Below are positions 1 through 6,678 of a stretch of DNA of 64,000 bases, one piece after another (positions within the stretch are counted from its first letter, which is position 1; each line of letters starts with the position of its first letter). The DNA lies in NCBI GenBank assembly GCA_028686425.1, contig JAQUBZ010000004.1, positions 1 to 64,000 on the forward strand, written 5' to 3'. This stretch comes from Bacteroidales bacterium (GTDB taxonomy: Bacteria; Bacteroidota; Bacteroidia; Bacteroidales; UBA932). Under the pieces are notes generated by a model. It saw nothing but the letters and a program-made list of their open reading frames with translations, was not told the DNA's origin and searched no databases. A program made the position numbers and the translations under genes.

Positions 1-113
1 TATGTAGAAAGGGAATAGTTGGGGTCTTGGCTTAAGCATGCATAGTATGCTTGGAAATGTGGGTAGTACTCGGACTGTTGGTCCTTGAGTGTAAACGAAT
101 TTAGCGGATCCAT
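1..113 (-). CDS. N-terminal fragment of an unidentified gene, cut by the window edge
   Basis: An open frame starts at ATG 113-111 and runs leftward to base 1 without a stop, giving 37 residues that begin MDPLNSFTLKDQQSEYYPHF. The start lies about 13 bases downstream of the start point expected from a well-formed Bacteroidota promoter (133-163), which is the main reason to treat it as real. The short stretch with Tyr-Tyr and an aromatic-rich helix reminds me of the N-terminal helix-turn-helix pieces of Bacteroidales insertion-sequence helper proteins, but this is only a resemblance. Function is not assigned. Confidence 0.5.
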   Translation of the reverse strand, partial: MDPLNSFTLKDQQSEYYPHFQAYYACLSQDPNYSLST

Positions 114-132
114 TGTCTTTCTGTTTTTAGCG

Positions 133-163
133 CAAAGGTATTTATATCTATATCCTTTGTCAA
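133..163 (-). promoter_or_regulatory. Bacteroidota-type promoter for the edge gene
   Basis: On the minus strand TTGA (163-160) is followed after 19 bases by TACCTTTG (140-133), an exact match to the TAnnTTTG -7 element of the Bacteroidota primary sigma factor. The implied start point is near base 126, giving a leader of about 13 bases to the ATG at 113. Confidence 0.65.
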
Positions 164-196
164 GACGTCATCGCGGAGACGCTTACGTCAGCGATT

Positions 197-236
197 TCAC
201 CCCGTGGCAAACAGACCCTTGAAAGCCACGGGGTGA
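197..236. repeat. Perfect 12-bp inverted repeat
   Basis: TCACCCCGTGGC (197-208) and its exact reverse complement GCCACGGGGTGA (225-236) flank a 16-base loop. There is no T-run beside it, so it is not a standard intrinsic terminator. It sits upstream of the edge gene's promoter and could be an operator, a recombination relic or a structured RNA element. Nothing else in the window matches it by eye. Confidence 0.6.
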
Positions 237-280
237 GCCATAATTAGTCCGACTTCTTACATCAGAATCATACAAAAACA

Positions 281-323
281 CCAGATCTTGACAGCGACAC
301 GGACACTGAGGTCTGGAGTTTTT
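281..323 (+). terminator. Weak terminator-like hairpin
   Basis: CCAGATCT (281-288) can pair with AGGTCTGG (309-316) with one G-T pair across a 20-base loop, and five T follow at 319-323. It would end any transcript entering from the left before the BRO-like gene at 392. The loop is long and the stem short, so this is tentative. Confidence 0.3.
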
Positions 324-391
324 GAATAATCATAATGTCATATTAAGTGAAATAATGCTTATTTTTACAAGTAATTTAATAGTGGAAAAAG

Positions 392-1243
392 ATGAGAAGC
401 GACAAAATCAAATTATTTGAGAACAGAAAAGTCCGCACAGAATGGAATGTGGATAGTGAAGAGTGGTATTTTTCAGTAGTGGACATAGTCTCAGTGCTGA
501 CAGATAGTGATTATGATACTGCCAGAAAGTATTGGAAGGTGCTGAAGGGCAGACTAAATGACGAAGGCAGTGAACTGGTAACAAATTGTTACCAGTTGAA
601 AATGGTAGCTGCTGATGGAAAGTTGAGATCTACAGATGTCTTTGATACTAAAGGTGTTTTACGCCTTGTCCAGTCCATTCCATCTCCCAAAGCAGAGCCG
701 TTTAAGTTATGGTTGGCGCAGGTGGGAAGTGAACGTCTGGACGAAATTGCCGATCCGGAAAAAGCGATTTTACGTGGAGCAGACTTTTATCGTGCAAAAG
801 GTTATACAGAAGGCTGGATTAATCAGAGGCTGCAAACCATCGAGATGCGTAAAGAACTTACAGATGAGTGGAAAGCCAGAGGCATCGACAAAGAAAAAGA
901 TTACGCCATTTTAACTAATGAAATGACAAAGGCTTGGAGCAGCCTTTCTGTTAAGGAATATAAGGAATTGAAAAATCTCAAAAAGGAAAACCTGCGTGAT
1001 AATATGACGAATCTTGAGTTAGTACTTAATATGCTTGCAGAAGTATCAACCACTGCCATTTCGAAGCAGGAACAACCAGAGACATTCTCAAATAGTCTGC
1101 ACATTGCCAAACGTGGTGGAAAAATAGCCAAAAATGCAAGAACCGATATTGAAAATCAGCTTAGACATTCAATCATTTCCACACTTAATGCAAAAGACAA
1201 ACCGGCATTAGAGATAAAGTCAACGGATGAAAAATCAGAGTAA
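392..1243 (+). CDS. BRO-family / phage antirepressor-like protein (DinD-like)
   Basis: A 283-residue protein with a BRO N-terminal domain over about residues 5-110. The diagnostic patches are KVRTEW followed by EEWYFSVVDIVSVLTDS and then a KYWKVLKGRL stretch. Related domains occur in phage antirepressors and in proteins annotated as DNA-damage-inducible protein D; they are thought to bind DNA. The C-terminal half (about 120-283) is charged and helical, with no motif I can name. It stands alone, between an edge-cut gene and an IS relic, in a stretch that looks accessory. No clear promoter precedes it. Being a phage or mobile-element remnant or a freestanding regulator are both possible; its target is unknown. 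Confidence 0.75.
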   Translation: MRSDKIKLFENRKVRTEWNVDSEEWYFSVVDIVSVLTDSDYDTARKYWKVLKGRLNDEGSELVTNCYQLKMVAADGKLRSTDVFDTKGVLRLVQSIPSPKAEPFKLWLAQVGSERLDEIADPEKAILRGADFYRAKGYTEGWINQRLQTIEMRKELTDEWKARGIDKEKDYAILTNEMTKAWSSLSVKEYKELKNLKKENLRDNMTNLELVLNMLAEVSTTAISKQEQPETFSNSLHIAKRGGKIAKNARTDIENQLRHSIISTLNAKDKPALEIKSTDEKSE

Positions 1244-1317
1244 TATAATAATATAGTACATATCGCATAGTACGCTGTATAACGTTGGATGAGTAAGTGG
1301 CTTTTTCTACCAAAAAA

Positions 1318-1391
1318 CGGGGAATTAACTTTGTAAAAATTCGGGGAAACAAAGTTACCGATTACACAGGGAAACAAAGTTACCGATTACA
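1318..1391. mobile_element. Relic of an IS21-family-like terminus with tandem end repeats
   Basis: A 23-bp direct repeat occurs at 1344-1366 and 1369-1391, beginning GGGAAACAAAGTTACC and ending GATTACA, with a 25-bp period. A related, partly inverted patch with GGGGAATTAACTTTG lies at 1317-1331. Read outward, each copy ends in CA (TG on the other strand). Multiple short terminal repeats and 5'-TG...CA-3' tips are typical of IS21-family ends. No istA or istB coding sequence is present: the BRO-like gene ends only about 75 bases to the left. I read this as a solo or truncated IS end; the family assignment is inference. Confidence 0.45.
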
Positions 1392-1455
1392 TTTAGTGGG
1401 GAAATCACATTAATCCGGGATAGAGGGTGTAGCGAATACCAAGAAAAGTGATTTT

Positions 1456-1486
1456 TTTGGTATGTTGAGTTTTTTTCTTATCTTGC
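1456..1486 (+). promoter_or_regulatory. Candidate promoter for the peptide/lipoprotein unit
   Basis: TTTG (1456-1459) is followed after 19 bases by TATCTTGC (1479-1486), which resembles TAnnTTTG but lacks one T of the TTTG core. If used, transcription starts near 1493, giving a leader of about 220 bases before the small peptide gene at 1716. Confidence 0.35.
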
Positions 1487-1507
1487 GAAGAGTAACGAAT
1501 ATAACCT

Positions 1508-1561
1508 ATGAAAAGCAGTAACTTGCCGAATATCAAAAAAATAATGGGGGGGGGCGATTAA
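1508..1561 (+). CDS. Possible 17-codon leader ORF carrying a nine-G tract
   Basis: ATG at 1508 opens the frame MKSSNLPNIKKIMGGGD and stops at TAA 1559-1561. The three Gly codons come from a run of nine G (1546-1554). Gain of one G would remove this stop and extend the frame to the TAA at 1702-1704, about 65 codons, ending six bases before the first ATG (1710) of the next small gene. Homopolymer tracts of this length are classic slippage sites. Whether this frame is translated at all is unknown, and no strong ribosome site is visible. Confidence 0.3.
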   Translation: MKSSNLPNIKKIMGGGD

Positions 1562-1571
1562 ACCCTGAGAC

Positions 1572-1608
1572 TGTTCCGCAGGTAATCTCTGCAAGGGGTG
1601 TCGGAACA
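1572..1608 (+). ncRNA. Structured leader element (nested hairpin)
   Basis: TGTTCCG (1572-1578) pairs exactly with CGGAACA (1602-1608). Inside it GCAG (1578-1581) can pair with CTGC (1589-1592). The element lies in the presumed 5' leader of the peptide/lipoprotein unit. I do not recognise it as a known riboswitch class. Confidence 0.3.
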
Positions 1609-1643
1609 TCAAATTTACAGACCGAATCATCAGGCAATTGTGA

Positions 1644-1670
1644 CACGCGCCACTGCAGGCGTGTGTTTTT
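1644..1670 (+). terminator. Terminator-like hairpin in the lipoprotein leader
   Basis: CACGCGCC (1644-1651) pairs with GGCGTGTG (1658-1665), with one G-T pair, around a six-base loop, followed by five T (1666-1670). It stands before, not after, the genes at 1716 and 1890. It could be an attenuator for them or the terminator of a short leader RNA. Confidence 0.45.
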
Positions 1671-1715
1671 GTGTGCCATGCTCCGACTATTATCGGAAAA
1701 CTAAAACAAATGCTT

Positions 1716-1856
1716 ATGAATAAGGAAGAGAAGACAGTCTATACGTCCCCTGTAATGGAGATGGTGGAATTGGAAAATGAACAAGGCTTCGCTGTCTCAT
1801 TTTCGGGTGGCGGTACATCGCCGTTTGAGAATGACGGAGAGGGCAGTTGGAATTAA
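1716..1856 (+). CDS. 46-residue acidic peptide of the type that precedes Bacteroidales surface lipoproteins
   Basis: A short gene starting at ATG 1716 (an alternative in-frame ATG lies at 1710). It begins MNKEEKTVYTSPVMEMVELE and ends in a Gly/Asp/Asn-rich acidic tail with SGGGTSPFE and a final GEGSWN. Small proteins with a YxSPxxEVxELE-like start and a glycine-rich acidic tail recur in Bacteroidales genomes and are usually hypothetical. It lacks a signal peptide. The lipoprotein gene begins 33 bases downstream, so the two are probably co-transcribed. Its function is unknown; a secreted-peptide precursor and a chaperone-like partner are both untested ideas. Confidence 0.55.
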   Translation: MNKEEKTVYTSPVMEMVELENEQGFAVSFSGGGTSPFENDGEGSWN

Positions 1857-1889
1857 CGACACGGAGTATAAACATTAAAAGAAAAAGAT

Positions 1890-3965
1890 ATGAAAAAAGT
1901 ATTATACAATATCTCCGCAGCATTATTCGCTGCCGCAATGCTCTCTGCCGCTGCATCCTGCAGCAAACAGGAGACACCGAACCTCCCGGAAGAGCCAAAG
2001 GCGGAGACCATTACCCTCAGCGCTTCGATGGAGCTTCCAGACTCCGAGACGAAGACCTCGCTCGACGGCCTGAGTGTGAAATGGAGTGATGGGGACAGGA
2101 TAAGCGTCTTCTTCGGAAACAACACTACTAATAATGAATTTACCCTTAGCAGCGGCGACGGGGAGACGTCCGGCAGCTTTACCGGCGAAGCATCCCAAGC
2201 GAGCGAGACACTCTATGCTGTCTATCCCTATAAATCGACTACGAGCATAAGCGGGAACACAGTCAGCCTCACTTTGCCTGCCGTCCAGACCTACAAGGCC
2301 GGAGGCTTCGCGGACGGCATGAACCCTGCTGTAGCCAGTACCTATGATTGTGGAAACCTTGAATTCAAGAACATCTGCGGTATATTGAAACTTGACTTGA
2401 AGCTCCCGGGCTCGGATGATCCTACTGTTGCGCTACCTCTTGTAGAAGTAAAACTGCCAATCCAAAAGATAGTCATCTACAGCCATACCGATAAACTCAG
2501 CGGAGAGGGTACAGTCAGAGATGTCTTGGTTCTATTTACTGAAGAAGACACGGTGATCCAATATTTTGTTAAGAAATTAGAAATGTCTCCCACAGCCTCC
2601 AATACCGTCACACTTGATGTTGGCGGTGCTACTATATCTAATTCTTCAGTAAAGTCCTTTTATATAGTGCTTCCGCCCACTACCGGCAAATTATATGTCA
2701 CAGTGTTTGGAGGCACCAGCAGTACCAGTACGATGACCAAAAGCACTGTTTCGACCATCAGCCGAAACAAGATTCGTCCGATGCCGACACTCGACTTTGT
2801 TGGAGTAGCCGGTGTCAGCTTGAGTGCACAGGGAACTTCCAACTGCTACATAGTGAGCGAAGCGGGGAATTACAGCTTCGATGCTACTGTAATGGGCAAC
2901 GGAGCTGTCGGTATAATTTCAGGAGGAGGCTTTCCCACCACAGATGCCCATATAACTCCCGCTCCAGTCTCAGCCCAGATACTTTGGCAGGACAAAAGAA
3001 CCAGTCTCCAACCCCCATACACCTATCCGATTTCAGATGTCTCCCTTACCAGCGGCAGGGTTACATTCAAGGCCTCAGGAGTAAAAGGTAATGCTGTGAT
3101 AGCAGTCTATGACGGCCCGAATGGCACAGGAAACATCCTCTGGTCCTGGCATATCTGGTGTACCGACACTCCGGCTGAGCAGCCATACAAGAACCTTGCA
3201 GGCAAAGAGTTCAAACTTCTCGACCGTAACCTCGGAGCGACTGCGGCAACACCTATAGTAGGGCCTATAAATACGGAAACATTACCCACATACGGACTGT
3301 TATACCAGTGGGGCAGGAAAGACCCGTTCCCAGGGAGTGCGGGTGTCGCTTCGAATACAGAGAAGGAACTGAACAAGAGTGACGGAAGCACATATACAAT
3401 GAGCGATGAGGGATACATAGTGGCTACGGATACCGATAAGGGCACCATTGATAACACCATAGCGAATCCTGCCATTTTCTATTATGGTATAGAAGCTTCA
3501 AGTTACGATTGGCATTATGCAAGCAGAAATAATTACCTCTGGGGCAATCCGAGAGGATACGCAGCAGATTACACAGCATCCAAGTCCATCTACGATCCTT
3601 GCCCTCCGGGGTACATGGTGGCACCGAATGACACTTGGACGAGGTTCACATCCACAGGAAAAAATTCTTCACAAAGAAATGAATTTAATCTAAGTGGAAG
3701 TTTTGACAACGGTTGGACATTCCATACGACAGAATGGCAATCAGGTTCATCATCGTGGTATCCTGCTGCGGGCAATAGGGAATACATCAATGGTTCTCTG
3801 TCAGATTCAGGCTTCGGCGGCTACTGTTGGAGCAGCTCTCCCAGCTCTTCTGGGAGCTACAAAGCCGGTTATCTTATGTCCAGTTCGCTCTTCGTGCGTC
3901 CGCAGGATTACGACAATCGCGCTTATGGGCTTTCGGTTCGGTGTAGTTTAGTGGGTGGAAAATAG
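1890..3965 (+). CDS. Fimbrillin-like surface lipoprotein with a FISUMP/C-lectin-like C-terminal domain
   Basis: A 691-residue exported protein. Residues 1-24 form a lipoprotein signal ending SAAASC. Residues about 40-310 resemble the fimbrillin-A/Mfa-like fold of Bacteroidales pilins, with the SDGDRISVFF and YAVYPY patches typical of that family. The C-terminal third has the hallmarks of the FISUMP (Fibrobacter major paralogous) / C-type-lectin-like family: KLLDRNLGATAATP, YGLLYQWGRKDPFPG, IYDPCPPGYMV, CWSSSP and a closing GLSVRCSL. It is likely displayed on the cell surface, perhaps as a pilus-tip or adhesin-type protein. The gene is visibly richer in G and C than most neighbours, which suggests transfer. 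A stem-loop follows at 3982-4039. Binding partner unknown. Confidence 0.75.
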   Translation: MKKVLYNISAALFAAAMLSAAASCSKQETPNLPEEPKAETITLSASMELPDSETKTSLDGLSVKWSDGDRISVFFGNNTTNNEFTLSSGDGETSGSFTGEASQASETLYAVYPYKSTTSISGNTVSLTLPAVQTYKAGGFADGMNPAVASTYDCGNLEFKNICGILKLDLKLPGSDDPTVALPLVEVKLPIQKIVIYSHTDKLSGEGTVRDVLVLFTEEDTVIQYFVKKLEMSPTASNTVTLDVGGATISNSSVKSFYIVLPPTTGKLYVTVFGGTSSTSTMTKSTVSTISRNKIRPMPTLDFVGVAGVSLSAQGTSNCYIVSEAGNYSFDATVMGNGAVGIISGGGFPTTDAHITPAPVSAQILWQDKRTSLQPPYTYPISDVSLTSGRVTFKASGVKGNAVIAVYDGPNGTGNILWSWHIWCTDTPAEQPYKNLAGKEFKLLDRNLGATAATPIVGPINTETLPTYGLLYQWGRKDPFPGSAGVASNTEKELNKSDGSTYTMSDEGYIVATDTDKGTIDNTIANPAIFYYGIEASSYDWHYASRNNYLWGNPRGYAADYTASKSIYDPCPPGYMVAPNDTWTRFTSTGKNSSQRNEFNLSGSFDNGWTFHTTEWQSGSSSWYPAAGNREYINGSLSDSGFGGYCWSSSPSSSGSYKAGYLMSSSLFVRPQDYDNRAYGLSVRCSLVGGK
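3828..3944 (+). other. Candidate diversity-generating-retroelement variable region
   Basis: The last part of the lipoprotein, from TGG 3828 to TGT 3944, has an invariant-looking frame (WSSSP, AGYL, V-PQ, NRA-G, SVRC) filled with Tyr, Ser, Asp and Asn residues. Most of the filler codons end in C or T (TAC, TAT, TCC, AGT, GAT, GAC, AAT). That is the pattern left when adenines of AAY codons in a template repeat are mutated. No template repeat, Avd or reverse transcriptase is in this window, so the retroelement would have to be elsewhere in the genome. Confidence 0.4.
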
Positions 3966-3981
3966 TCTAATAATTTTTGAA

Positions 3982-4039
3982 CGCACCGGGTGCGCTCCTT
4001 ACAAACAGCTGTAGTCCGTCAAGGGTTGCAGCTGTTTGT
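3982..4039 (+). terminator. Double stem-loop after the lipoprotein gene
   Basis: CGCAC (3982-3986) pairs with GTGCG (3990-3994). A second, perfect 11-bp inverted repeat follows: ACAAACAGCTG (4001-4011) with CAGCTGTTTGT (4029-4039). Only a weak T stretch follows, so termination is probable but not canonical. Stem-loops just past the variable region are also a feature of some diversity-generating retroelements. Confidence 0.5.
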
Positions 4040-4135
4040 GTTTAGTGGCAGCCGCCAATTTAAATAAATGATTATAATACGCTTTATGTTTTGCGCAGAT
4101 ATTCTGTAAACTTTTACAACTTGGATATAAAGCTC

Positions 4136-4166
4136 TTGTGAAATCGACAAACTTTATATAAATTCG
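4136..4166 (+). promoter_or_regulatory. Candidate promoter for the acyltransferase gene
   Basis: TTGT (4136-4139), 19 bases, then TAAATTCG (4159-4166), one base off TAnnTTTG. The start point would be near 4173, 18 bases before the ATG at 4191. Confidence 0.4.
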
Positions 4167-4190
4167 CAGATTGTATATTGTAATTGGATA

Positions 4191-5375
4191 ATGGCTTTTT
4201 TGGACAAATTTACGCGAGCAACCAATTCGCAGAATTTCATTCCGGAGATAGACGGGTTTAGATTTTTTGCGATTATTACTGTTGTTTTGATGCATCTGAA
4301 TGTCGGATTTTGCAGAACAGCCGGATTGAATTACAAAGATGGCATGATGGTCATCTGCAGCCTTTCATGGTTCTTGAACAGGGGAGGATTGGGGGTTCAG
4401 GTATTTTTTTCGATCAGTGGATTTATCCTCAGCATGCCGTTTTTGAAGTACTATCTTCAACGGAACAATACTATTCTTGGCAACCATCTTATACCCAAGC
4501 CGAAATTAGGCAGTTACTATTTGCGAAGATTGACAAGGCTTGAACCTCCGTTTATAATCGCCATAACATTCTTTTTTATTGTGCATGTCGTATTAAAGGA
4601 GGTACCGATAAAAGAGTTGACACAACACTTCATAGCCACACTTACATATTTGCACTGTATTATTTATAATGCGTGGTCAACGATAAATCCTGTCACATGG
4701 AGTCTCGAGACAGAAATACAGTTTTATCTTCTTGCTCCGTTTATTTGCAAATGGATATTCCAAAAGAGCAGGAATCCGGCATCCATAATAGCTGTTCTCT
4801 CCGTAATAACATTGTTGGGAGCATATTATTTCAAAGATACATATCATGACTTGCATCTCTCTTTTTCTCTGCTTCAGCAATTGCCGTTTTTTCTGGTAGG
4901 AATATTGGTGGCGTACATTTATCTGACTAATAAATCATTTCTTGAAAAGAAAAGTGTGCTGTTTGATGTCATTGGATTGGGTTCTATGTTCCTCCTGTTT
5001 TATTTCTCATTCGGCTACTTTATTTCCGATGTGGGATTTATTTTGTTTTTGTTTCTGCTGTTTATTTCAGTATTCAAAGGCAGATTTATGAATATGGTAT
5101 TTACGAATAAGTTAATATATGTGATAGGCGGTATGTGTTATACTATTTATTTGTTGCATTATCCTTTCTTCTATCTGATATGCAATTACACCAAGCCGCT
5201 GATTATTTTCGACAGTTATGCTTTGAATTTCTGGATTCAGGCATTTGTGATACTGCCTCTGCTGCTGGTGGTCTGCGGATTATTCTACTATTTCATTGAG
5301 AAACCATGCATGGATAAAAACTGGCCTAAGAAGTTGTGGATGAAGATTTCCGGTTCAAGGTGTAAAAACAACTGA
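4191..5375 (+). CDS. Acyltransferase-3 family membrane protein
   Basis: A 394-residue multi-pass membrane protein of the OafA/acyltransferase-3 family. It opens with the conserved IDGFRFFAIITVVLMHLNV, whose His begins the catalytic region. It also has a GVQVFFSISGFILS segment, LRRLTRLEPP and a SLETEIQFYLLAPF motif, followed by about eight hydrophobic segments. Such enzymes O-acylate sugars of capsule, O-antigen or other glycans at the inner membrane using cytoplasmic acyl donors. It is a lone gene with its own candidate promoter and a shared terminator with the convergent thioredoxin gene. No glycan cluster is adjacent, so the substrate cannot be inferred. Confidence 0.85.
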   Translation: MAFLDKFTRATNSQNFIPEIDGFRFFAIITVVLMHLNVGFCRTAGLNYKDGMMVICSLSWFLNRGGLGVQVFFSISGFILSMPFLKYYLQRNNTILGNHLIPKPKLGSYYLRRLTRLEPPFIIAITFFFIVHVVLKEVPIKELTQHFIATLTYLHCIIYNAWSTINPVTWSLETEIQFYLLAPFICKWIFQKSRNPASIIAVLSVITLLGAYYFKDTYHDLHLSFSLLQQLPFFLVGILVAYIYLTNKSFLEKKSVLFDVIGLGSMFLLFYFSFGYFISDVGFILFLFLLFISVFKGRFMNMVFTNKLIYVIGGMCYTIYLLHYPFFYLICNYTKPLIIFDSYALNFWIQAFVILPLLLVVCGLFYYFIEKPCMDKNWPKKLWMKISGSRCKNN

Positions 5376-5390
5376 TATTTTTCAATGATA

Positions 5391-5429
5391 TACAAAGAGA
5401 GGCGATCTATCTGACCGCCTCTCTTTGTA
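5391..5429. terminator. Bidirectional intrinsic terminator
   Basis: A perfect 14-bp inverted repeat (5391-5404 with 5416-5429, arm TACAAAGAGAGGCG) with an 11-base loop lies between convergent genes, with A/T-rich tails on both sides. Confidence 0.85.
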
Positions 5430-5447
5430 AGTGTGATATATGGTAAA

Positions 5448-6545
5448 TTACATTACGTCAGCTACAGCTTTTTGTAAATCTTCTCCGCGAAGGTCTCTTT
5501 TAACAATTGTTCCATCAGGACCAAACAGGATGATGTGAGGGATTCCCAAAATGCCATAAACGTTGGTAGGAGTTTTGTCATCTCCGACAAAAATCTGATT
5601 CCATTTCATACCCATCTCTTCAATGGTCTTTCTGCTGTTGGTATTGTCACCATCCCATACGGCAACACCCAACACAACAAGTCCTTTCTTCGTATATTTA
5701 TCGTAAGCGGCTTTGATGTTCGGAATTTCCCTTTTGCAAGGTCCGCACCATGATGCCCAGAAATCAACGAGTACATATTTGCCTTTTCCTACGAAATCCG
5801 AAAGATTTACATCTTTTCCATCAGGAGTTTTTCCTGAAAAATCAATAAACATGCTTCCTTCGGCTGTTTTTTCTTTTGCAACCATTGATTCTCTGACAGA
5901 TTGGAAGTTTTTATCGTTTTTGATAAAATCGGCTCCTTTATCAAGAAATTCGTCAAGATTGGCAACGCTTTCAAAGTCATAGATGAGATATTGAAGTGAT
6001 AAGTGTCCTAACGCATTGGATGTATTGGCAAAGTAAGTTGCTTTCCAATAGTTGTTTAATTGTTCCTGTGTCTTTTCATAAATTTCATTGACAGCGTTGT
6101 CTGCTTCTTCCCCTTTAAGGGTTTCATTAAATTCTTTTATTTTAGCAGACATTATTTTACGAACGGAATCCTGATATGCCAGAATTGATGAATATTTTTC
6201 ATTGAGCGGAGTTCCGGAAACTTTTGAAGGTTCATTCAGATTGATGTTGATAGTGCCTTTTTCAGGGATAAACATCGCATAATTCATGTTTCTTATTTTT
6301 GCATCGGTGGCAAGTGAAATTCTTTTGATGGTGCTGTCGCTTGCAACGCCTGTGATTTCAAATGTACCGTCAATAATTTGAATTGTGTCCTTTTCATTTG
6401 TCAACCGGTCGGTCATTATGATTACAGCTCCGGGAGTTGTTGATAATGAGTCGGTAATGGTACCTTTAACGGTATAGGTGCTCTCTTTTTGAGTGCATGA
6501 CACTGCCATCAATATGGTGGCAAGTAAAATCAGATGTTTTTTCAT
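5448..6545 (-). CDS. TlpA-like thioredoxin lipoprotein with a DUF4369 N-terminus
   Basis: A 365-residue protein from ATG 6545; the frame extends 13 codons further upstream but the signal peptide starts here. MKKHLILLATILMAVSC is a lipoprotein signal with Cys at 17. The N-terminal half resembles DUF4369, a beta-rich domain found before thioredoxin domains in Bacteroidales. Residues about 230-365 form an AhpC/TSA/TlpA thioredoxin fold with the WASWCGPCKREIP active site and a cis-proline in GILGIPHI. It likely acts as a thiol-disulfide reductase on the periplasmic side of the envelope. The upstream region shares back-to-back promoters with the trp leader. Confidence 0.9.
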   Translation of the reverse strand: MKKHLILLATILMAVSCTQKESTYTVKGTITDSLSTTPGAVIIMTDRLTNEKDTIQIIDGTFEITGVASDSTIKRISLATDAKIRNMNYAMFIPEKGTININLNEPSKVSGTPLNEKYSSILAYQDSVRKIMSAKIKEFNETLKGEEADNAVNEIYEKTQEQLNNYWKATYFANTSNALGHLSLQYLIYDFESVANLDEFLDKGADFIKNDKNFQSVRESMVAKEKTAEGSMFIDFSGKTPDGKDVNLSDFVGKGKYVLVDFWASWCGPCKREIPNIKAAYDKYTKKGLVVLGVAVWDGDNTNSRKTIEEMGMKWNQIFVGDDKTPTNVYGILGIPHIILFGPDGTIVKRDLRGEDLQKAVADVM

Positions 6546-6568
6546 TGTATAAATATTTTGTAATTTTT

Positions 6569-6600
6569 TTTGCAAATCCGACACAAAGGTAATATATTTG
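6569..6600 (+). promoter_or_regulatory. Promoter of the trp leader and trpB
   Basis: TTTG (6569-6572), 20 bases, TATATTTG (6593-6600): both boxes match the Bacteroidota consensus. The start point would be near 6607, twelve bases before the leader-peptide ATG. The -7 element lies one base from that of the divergent thioredoxin gene. Confidence 0.7.
6584..6591 (-). promoter_or_regulatory. -7 element of the thioredoxin gene promoter
   Basis: TACCTTTG on the minus strand (6591-6584) matches TAnnTTTG exactly; the -33 box is not obvious. The start point would be near 6577, leaving a leader of about 32 bases to the ATG at 6545. Confidence 0.5.
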
Positions 6601-6618
6601 TTCTCATAATTATAAGAA

Positions 6619-6678
6619 ATGAATTTTATTGCTCAAAATAATTGGTGGTGGCGTCGCTTACAACTCATAAGGTCGTAA
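6619..6678 (+). CDS. trpL: trp operon leader peptide with three consecutive Trp codons
   Basis: ATG 6619 to TAA 6676-6678 encodes MNFIAQNNWWWRRLQLIRS. The TGG-TGG-TGG run (6643-6651) lies at the base of the first hairpin, and the stop codon lies in that hairpin's distal arm. This is the geometry of classical ribosome-mediated attenuation: a ribosome stalled for lack of charged Trp-tRNA would cover the first arm, while one reaching the stop would cover the second. The gene downstream is tryptophan synthase beta, which fits. The symbol is used by analogy with trpL of other bacteria. Confidence 0.85.
   Translation: MNFIAQNNWWWRRLQLIRS

Larger units (their letters stand above)
1244..1715. other. 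472-bp non-coding or leader stretch
   Basis: Between the BRO-like gene and the small peptide gene there is no long frame. In order it holds the IS21-like end (1318-1391), a candidate promoter (1456-1486), a 17-codon frame with a nine-G tract (1508-1561), a two-part hairpin (1572-1608) and a terminator-like hairpin (1644-1670). The right half reads as the untranslated leader of the lipoprotein transcription unit. Confidence 0.5.

Noticed and set aside
1642-1670. GCCACTG reminiscent of the cobalamin riboswitch core
   Set aside because: The other conserved boxes of that riboswitch are missing and the sequence is explained by a terminator-like hairpin.
1671-1715. Upstream GTG start for the small peptide gene
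   Set aside because: The added residues do not resemble the family pattern and the GTG directly follows a terminator-like hairpin; ATG 1716 or 1710 fits better.
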